A stretch of 35,356 bases of DNA from an uncultured Bacteroidia bacterium (GTDB lineage Bacteria > Bacteroidota > Bacteroidia > Bacteroidales > UBA932): the NCBI GenBank assembly GCA_902762435.1, contig CACWOH010000019.1, forward strand, positions 1-35,356, given 5' to 3'. Numbering within the stretch: position 1 is the first letter of the stretch; each line of letters opens with the position of its first letter. Of this stretch, positions 30,560-35,356 are shown piece after piece. A program made the translations under genes and the position numbers. The notes under the pieces were generated by a model, which saw only the letters and a program-made list of their open reading frames with translations, did no database searches and was not told the DNA's origin.

Positions 30560-32812
30560 TTAGATGGCGACTTCCGCGGTCTGGCGGATGTCGTCGGAAG
30601 CGGCGCCGAGCAGGAGCTGCAGGGTGCCGTGCTCCAGGTCCCAGGCGTTCTTCTCGACATTCCAGTAGCGCAGGTCCTTGACCGGGATGCTCAGCTCGAC
30701 GGTCTTCTTCTCGCCGGCCTTCAGGCTCACGCGGGCAAAGGCCTTGAGTTCCTTGGCAGGCCACTCGACCGTGGCGCCGGGACGGGCCACGTAGAGCTGC
30801 ACCACCTCGTCGGCGGGCATCGCGCCCTCGTTGGAGAGTTCGAAGCTGACCGTCACGGTGTCCTTGCCGGCGGCGGCCGTCATTGCGCCGTAGCCGAAGT
30901 CCACATAGGACAGGCCGTGGCCGAAGGCGTACATCGGCTTCACGTTCTTCGTGTCATACCAACGGTAACCCACGAGGGAGCCCTCCGTATACTGGGAGAC
31001 CGGCTTCGGGAGCTTGGCCATGATCTCGGCGCGCTCCTCGCGGCTGAGATCCTGCCGGTACAGCATCGTGAAGAGGTCGCCGCCCTGCGTCTTGTCCGGG
31101 AAGTTGCCCAGGGCGAAGGCCGGAGAATCATCCAGCTTGGCCGGGAAGGTGAACGGAAGCTTGCCGGACGGGGCGATGTCGCCGAAGAGCACTTCGGCCA
31201 GCGCGGTGCCGCCCTCGGTGCCGTTCCACCAGCCCTGGACGATGGCCGGGGAAACCGGCTCGAGCTGCCGCAGGTCGGTGGGACCGCCGGAAATCAGCAC
31301 GGTGACGAGGTTCTTGTTGGCCTCGTAGAGGGCCTTCACGACCTCGTTCTGGCCGGTCGGAAGGTCGATATTAGCGCGGTCGCTGCCTTCCGTCTCGATG
31401 CTCTTGTTGGTGCCGCCGAAGAAGATTACGACATCGGCCTGCCTCGCCAACTTGACGGCCTCGGCGAGGAGTTTCTTGTCGGCCGGCTCGTCGATGGCGG
31501 TGGCCACGAGCGGATCGGGCGTGGCGGGGTTGCGGCCCCAGCGGCGGCCCGGGAAGTTCTTGTAGCCGGGCGCATAGTCCACCTGGACATCGGCGCCGGC
31601 GCGCTTGCGGATACCCTCGAGCGGCGTGATTTCGTAAAGGGCCTTCACGCCGGCACCTACGCCGCCGGACTGGGTCTTCAGCACGGCGTTCTGGCCGATG
31701 ACGGCGATCTTCTTCACGCCGGGCTTCAGCGGCAGGGCGCCGCCCTCGTTCTTCAGCAGGACGATGGACTTCTCGGCCACGGCCTTCGCAATGGCCTGGC
31801 TTTCAGGCTGGGAAGTCTGTTTCGTGTTGGCCACGTCGTCGGGGATGGCCTCGATGGCATAGCGGACACGAAGGATCTGCCGGACCTTCTCGTCGACCAT
31901 TTCCTCGGTCAGCTTGCCGACCTTGATGGAATCGATCACCGGCTGGCCCAGGTAGTTGTCGCCCGTCATCTGGACGTTCAGGCCGTGCAGCATCGCACCC
32001 ATCGTGCTGTGGGTGCCGCCCCAGTCGGACACGGTGAATCCCTTGAAGCCCCACTCGCCGCGCAGGATCTCGTTCAGCAGATGCTCGTTCTCGGAGCAGT
32101 AGTCGCCGTTGACCTTGTTGTAGGCCGGCATCACGCTCATCGCACCGCCCTCGACGACGGCGCGCTCAAAGGGCTTGAGGTAGATCTCGCGGAGGGTCCG
32201 TTCGTCCACCTGGGCGTCCACACTGCCGCGGTTGGTCTCCTGGTTGTTCACCGCGAAGTGCTTGATACACACGGCGGTACCCTGATCCTGGACACCTTTC
32301 GTGTAGTACAGCGCAAGGGCTGCGCTCAGGATGGGATCCTCGCTCAGGTACTCATAGGTGCGGCCGCCGACGGGCAGGCGCTGGATGTTCACGGCCGGGC
32401 CCAGGATGACGTCCTTGCCGCGCAGGCGGGCCTCGACGCCCATCCCGGTGCCGTACTGATAGGCCAGGTCTTCGGACCAGGTGGCCGCGAGGGCGGAACC
32501 CGTGGGGAAATAGGTGGCGGAGTCGAGCTGCCAGCCTGCGGACTGGAACCCGTTCGGGACACCCTCTTCACGGATGCCGAAGGGACCGTCGGCATAATGC
32601 ATGTCGGCGATGCCGAGCCGCTCCACGCCTGCGGAAGACATGTTCGTCTTGCTGTGGAGCATATTCACCTTCTCCTCGAGGGTCATCTGCGCGATGACGG
32701 CGTCGATCTTCTTGTCATTGACGGTCAGCAGGTCCTGCGGACCTTTCGGGGCCGTCTTGCAGGCGGCCAGGCACAGGGCCAGGCCGACGAGGGTCAGGAT
32801 TCTTCTATACAT
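30560..32812 (-). CDS. GH3 family beta-glucosidase (BglX-like), lipoprotein
   Basis: A 750-residue lipoprotein (LAAC, Cys18). The GH3 barrel includes DGPFGIR, KHFAVNNQETNRG (184-196) and nucleophile Asp263 in FTVSDWGG. The second domain carries RKIAVIGQNA-like and FFGGTNKSIETEGSDR motifs, and the C-terminal 110 residues or so form a fibronectin type III-like domain (YAFGHGLSYVDFGYG, then ADEVVQLYVARPG). This is the standard architecture and length of BglX-type beta-glucosidases/xylosidases. It is the last gene of a minus-strand operon behind two CE1-type esterases (9-base gap) and ends at the bidirectional terminator. Confidence 0.95.
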   Translation of the reverse strand: MYRRILTLVGLALCLAACKTAPKGPQDLLTVNDKKIDAVIAQMTLEEKVNMLHSKTNMSSAGVERLGIADMHYADGPFGIREEGVPNGFQSAGWQLDSATYFPTGSALAATWSEDLAYQYGTGMGVEARLRGKDVILGPAVNIQRLPVGGRTYEYLSEDPILSAALALYYTKGVQDQGTAVCIKHFAVNNQETNRGSVDAQVDERTLREIYLKPFERAVVEGGAMSVMPAYNKVNGDYCSENEHLLNEILRGEWGFKGFTVSDWGGTHSTMGAMLHGLNVQMTGDNYLGQPVIDSIKVGKLTEEMVDEKVRQILRVRYAIEAIPDDVANTKQTSQPESQAIAKAVAEKSIVLLKNEGGALPLKPGVKKIAVIGQNAVLKTQSGGVGAGVKALYEITPLEGIRKRAGADVQVDYAPGYKNFPGRRWGRNPATPDPLVATAIDEPADKKLLAEAVKLARQADVVIFFGGTNKSIETEGSDRANIDLPTGQNEVVKALYEANKNLVTVLISGGPTDLRQLEPVSPAIVQGWWNGTEGGTALAEVLFGDIAPSGKLPFTFPAKLDDSPAFALGNFPDKTQGGDLFTMLYRQDLSREERAEIMAKLPKPVSQYTEGSLVGYRWYDTKNVKPMYAFGHGLSYVDFGYGAMTAAAGKDTVTVSFELSNEGAMPADEVVQLYVARPGATVEWPAKELKAFARVSLKAGEKKTVELSIPVKDLRYWNVEKNAWDLEHGTLQLLLGAASDDIRQTAEVAI

Positions 32813-32821
32813 AAGCGGCCT

Positions 32822-33958
32822 TTATTTGAACAGCTTCTGGGCGAAGGTATTCAGGTAGAGGCGCCAGTTGGACCAGACGTGGCCGCCGTCGGACACGTAG
32901 AAAATGTGGTCCAGGCCCTGCTCGGTAAGGGTCTTGTCCAGCGTCTTGGAACCCTCGAAGAGGAAGTCCGTATCACCGCAGGCCAGGAAGTACAGTTTCA
33001 CACCGGCCTTCTTGAGCGTCGCGATCTGCTCGGGCGTAGCCTGTCCGGCCGCGGAGAGCGGGCAGATGTAGTCGAACATCTCCGGATACAGGATGGAGGC
33101 GGAAATGGTGTGGCCGCCGCCCATCGACAGACCCGCGATGGCGCGGGACGCCGGCTTCGGGATGGCGCGGAAATTCTTCTCGATAAACGGGACGATCTCC
33201 TCGCAGAGGCTCTTGACATAGATGTTCTGGAATTCGGGAGCACGCCAGTCCATCTGCTTCTCGGGAATGCCCAGGGTCCGGGCGGCCTGCTGGCCGGGGT
33301 TGCCGTTCGGCATCACCACGATCATCGGCTCGGCGAGCCCCTTCTCGATCAGATTGTCCAGGATCTGGGCAGTGCGGCCCATCGAGATCCAGGCCTCCTC
33401 GTCGCCGCCGGCGCCGTGCAGGAGGTACAGGACGGGATACTTCTTCTTGGGATTGGCCTCGTAGCCGTACGGGGTATAGACGCTCAGGCGGCGGCTGTAG
33501 CCGAGCAGTTTGCTGTCATACCAGGGATGGCTCACGGTGCCGTGGGTCTTGGCCTCGCCGTAGTTCTCGGTGCGCTCGCCCGGGACGATTAGCATCGGGA
33601 GGTAGCGGGTGCCGTCCCGCTGCACGTACACGTTCTGCGGGTCGTTCACGGCCACTCCGTCCACCACGAAATTGTAGGTGTAGATCTCCGGCGACGGGAG
33701 GGCGATCTTGACGGCCCAGACGTTGTTCGCGCCGCGGGTCATATCGATCGTGTCGCCCCAGGGATTCGGCATCCAGGAGCCGGACAGCTTCACCACCGTG
33801 GCGTAGTCAGCCTTCAGGCGGAACGTCACGCTGTCGCCCTGGATCTCCGGAGAGATGACGGGGGCCTGGCCGCCGAAGTTGAAATTGGTCAGTTCCTGCG
33901 CTTGCAGGGACGCGGCCAGCACGAGGGCGGCCGAAAGGATAGTAACGATTCTTTTCAT
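32822..33958 (-). CDS. CE1-type secreted esterase with N-terminal Ig-like domain
   Basis: 378 residues with a cleavable signal peptide (ending SLQAQE). Residues of about 35-125 form an E-set/CBM48-like domain (VTFRLKADYATVVKLSGSW, YTYNFVVDGV). The catalytic domain has LLHGAGGDEEAW, nucleophile Ser278 (AGLSMGG), acid Asp329 or Asp331 (CGDTDF) and base His360 (GGHVWSNW). The CE1 group includes feruloyl and acetylxylan esterases, which remove ferulate or acetate from arabinoxylan. It starts 3 bases after the related gene at 33962 and ends 9 bases before the GH3 gene, so the three are an operon. Confidence 0.93.
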   Translation of the reverse strand: MKRIVTILSAALVLAASLQAQELTNFNFGGQAPVISPEIQGDSVTFRLKADYATVVKLSGSWMPNPWGDTIDMTRGANNVWAVKIALPSPEIYTYNFVVDGVAVNDPQNVYVQRDGTRYLPMLIVPGERTENYGEAKTHGTVSHPWYDSKLLGYSRRLSVYTPYGYEANPKKKYPVLYLLHGAGGDEEAWISMGRTAQILDNLIEKGLAEPMIVVMPNGNPGQQAARTLGIPEKQMDWRAPEFQNIYVKSLCEEIVPFIEKNFRAIPKPASRAIAGLSMGGGHTISASILYPEMFDYICPLSAAGQATPEQIATLKKAGVKLYFLACGDTDFLFEGSKTLDKTLTEQGLDHIFYVSDGGHVWSNWRLYLNTFAQKLFK

Positions 33959-33961
33959 TGG

Positions 33962-35197
<1,236 letters not shown>

Positions 35198-35209
35198 TTA
35201 GTTTCAATA

Positions 35210-35217
35210 CAAATATA
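35210..35217 (-). promoter_or_regulatory. -7 box of the CE1-CE1-GH3 operon
   Basis: TATATTTG on the minus strand matches the consensus exactly, 24 bases before the ATG at 35185. It lies in the short gap after the preceding esterase gene, so the operon can be transcribed independently. No clear -33 element is visible. Confidence 0.55.
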
Positions 35218-35226
35218 ATAGAAAAA

Positions 35227-35356
35227 TCAGAAAGTCTCACCGGCTTTCTTCAGCGCCTTCGGCAGGCACTCCTGCCAGAAGTCCCAGAAATGGTAGCCGT
35301 TGCGGGCGACGTACTCCACCTGCAGCCCGTTTTTCTTCATATAGCTGGCCAGGAGC
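35227..35356 (-). CDS. C-terminal fragment of an esterase, probably CE1-type
   Basis: The frame enters from the right edge and stops at TGA (35227-35229), giving the last 42 residues. The segment YVARNGYHFWDFWQECLP resembles the GGHxWxxW region that carries the catalytic His in the two neighbouring esterases, and the position near the C-terminus agrees. It is probably a further tandem esterase gene of the same cluster. The nucleophile and N-terminus lie outside the window. Confidence 0.65.
   Translation of the reverse strand, partial: LLASYMKKNGLQVEYVARNGYHFWDFWQECLPKALKKAGETF

Noticed and set aside
30629-33592. Plus-strand ORF of 987 codons
   Set aside because: Antisense to the GH3 and CE1 genes, which have clear motifs, signal peptides and operon spacing. 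Another GC-rich shadow frame.

Overview
The window looks like chromosomal DNA from a GC-rich member of the Bacteroidota, probably a gut or rumen Bacteroidales. Genes are preceded by the Bacteroidota-type -7 box TAnnTTTG, often with TTG or TTTG about 19-22 bases upstream, instead of an E. coli-type promoter. Secreted proteins are mostly lipoproteins with short lipoboxes. The gene content is rich in polysaccharide-degrading enzymes (GH43, GH3, CE1-type and type B esterases). No rRNA, tRNA or CRISPR array was seen.

Layout. 1-4515: a partial gene, a small hypothetical, a rubredoxin, and a minus-strand run of an acyltransferase-like protein, a type B carboxylesterase lipoprotein and an unknown lipoprotein. 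4731-7560: three overlapping plus-strand genes (COG3618 lactonase, zinc dehydrogenase, aldo/keto reductase) that match the known L-galactose to D-tagaturonate route of Bacteroides vulgatus. 7683-7904: a small DUF2795 gene whose 3' end is the integration site of a mobile element.

7882-14478: an integrative element of about 6.6 kb, visibly AT-richer in most parts than the rest of the window. It carries a tyrosine integrase, an excisionase-like HTH protein, an XRE repressor with divergent promoters, a WYL_2-type protein, a second minimal tyrosine recombinase, a three-gene AT-rich cargo block including two lipoproteins, a DUF6291-like gene split by an in-frame TGA, and a NUMOD3-like small protein. 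Both boundaries can be read: the last 23 bases of the DUF2795 gene recur at the far end with two synonymous changes, and the gene's displaced original terminator lies just outside that copy. Three short repeats spaced 10 bp apart lie inside each end. No relaxase or transfer genes are seen.

14785-17421 (minus): a CE1-like esterase with altered active-site motifs and a MATE exporter. 17537-23356 (plus): two paralogous GH43 enzymes, a type B esterase, a small alpha/beta hydrolase and a low-molecular-weight tyrosine phosphatase. 23465-25107: an SPFH membrane protein, a 55-residue Arc-like protein and a lipoprotein. 25184-30476: a ClpX paralogue without the zinc-binding domain, a ClpP, a GH3 lipoprotein and an esterase lipoprotein, ending at an 18-bp-arm bidirectional terminator. 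30560-35356 (minus): a GH3 beta-glucosidase-like lipoprotein, two full CE1-type esterases with N-terminal Ig-like domains, and the C-terminus of what is probably another.

Taken together, the host part encodes deconstruction of substituted plant glycans (arabinose/xylose side chains, ester decorations, beta-glycosides) and oxidation of L-galactose, a minor plant-glycan sugar. The mobile element is an unrelated insertion. Functions are assigned by reading motifs; no database search was run.
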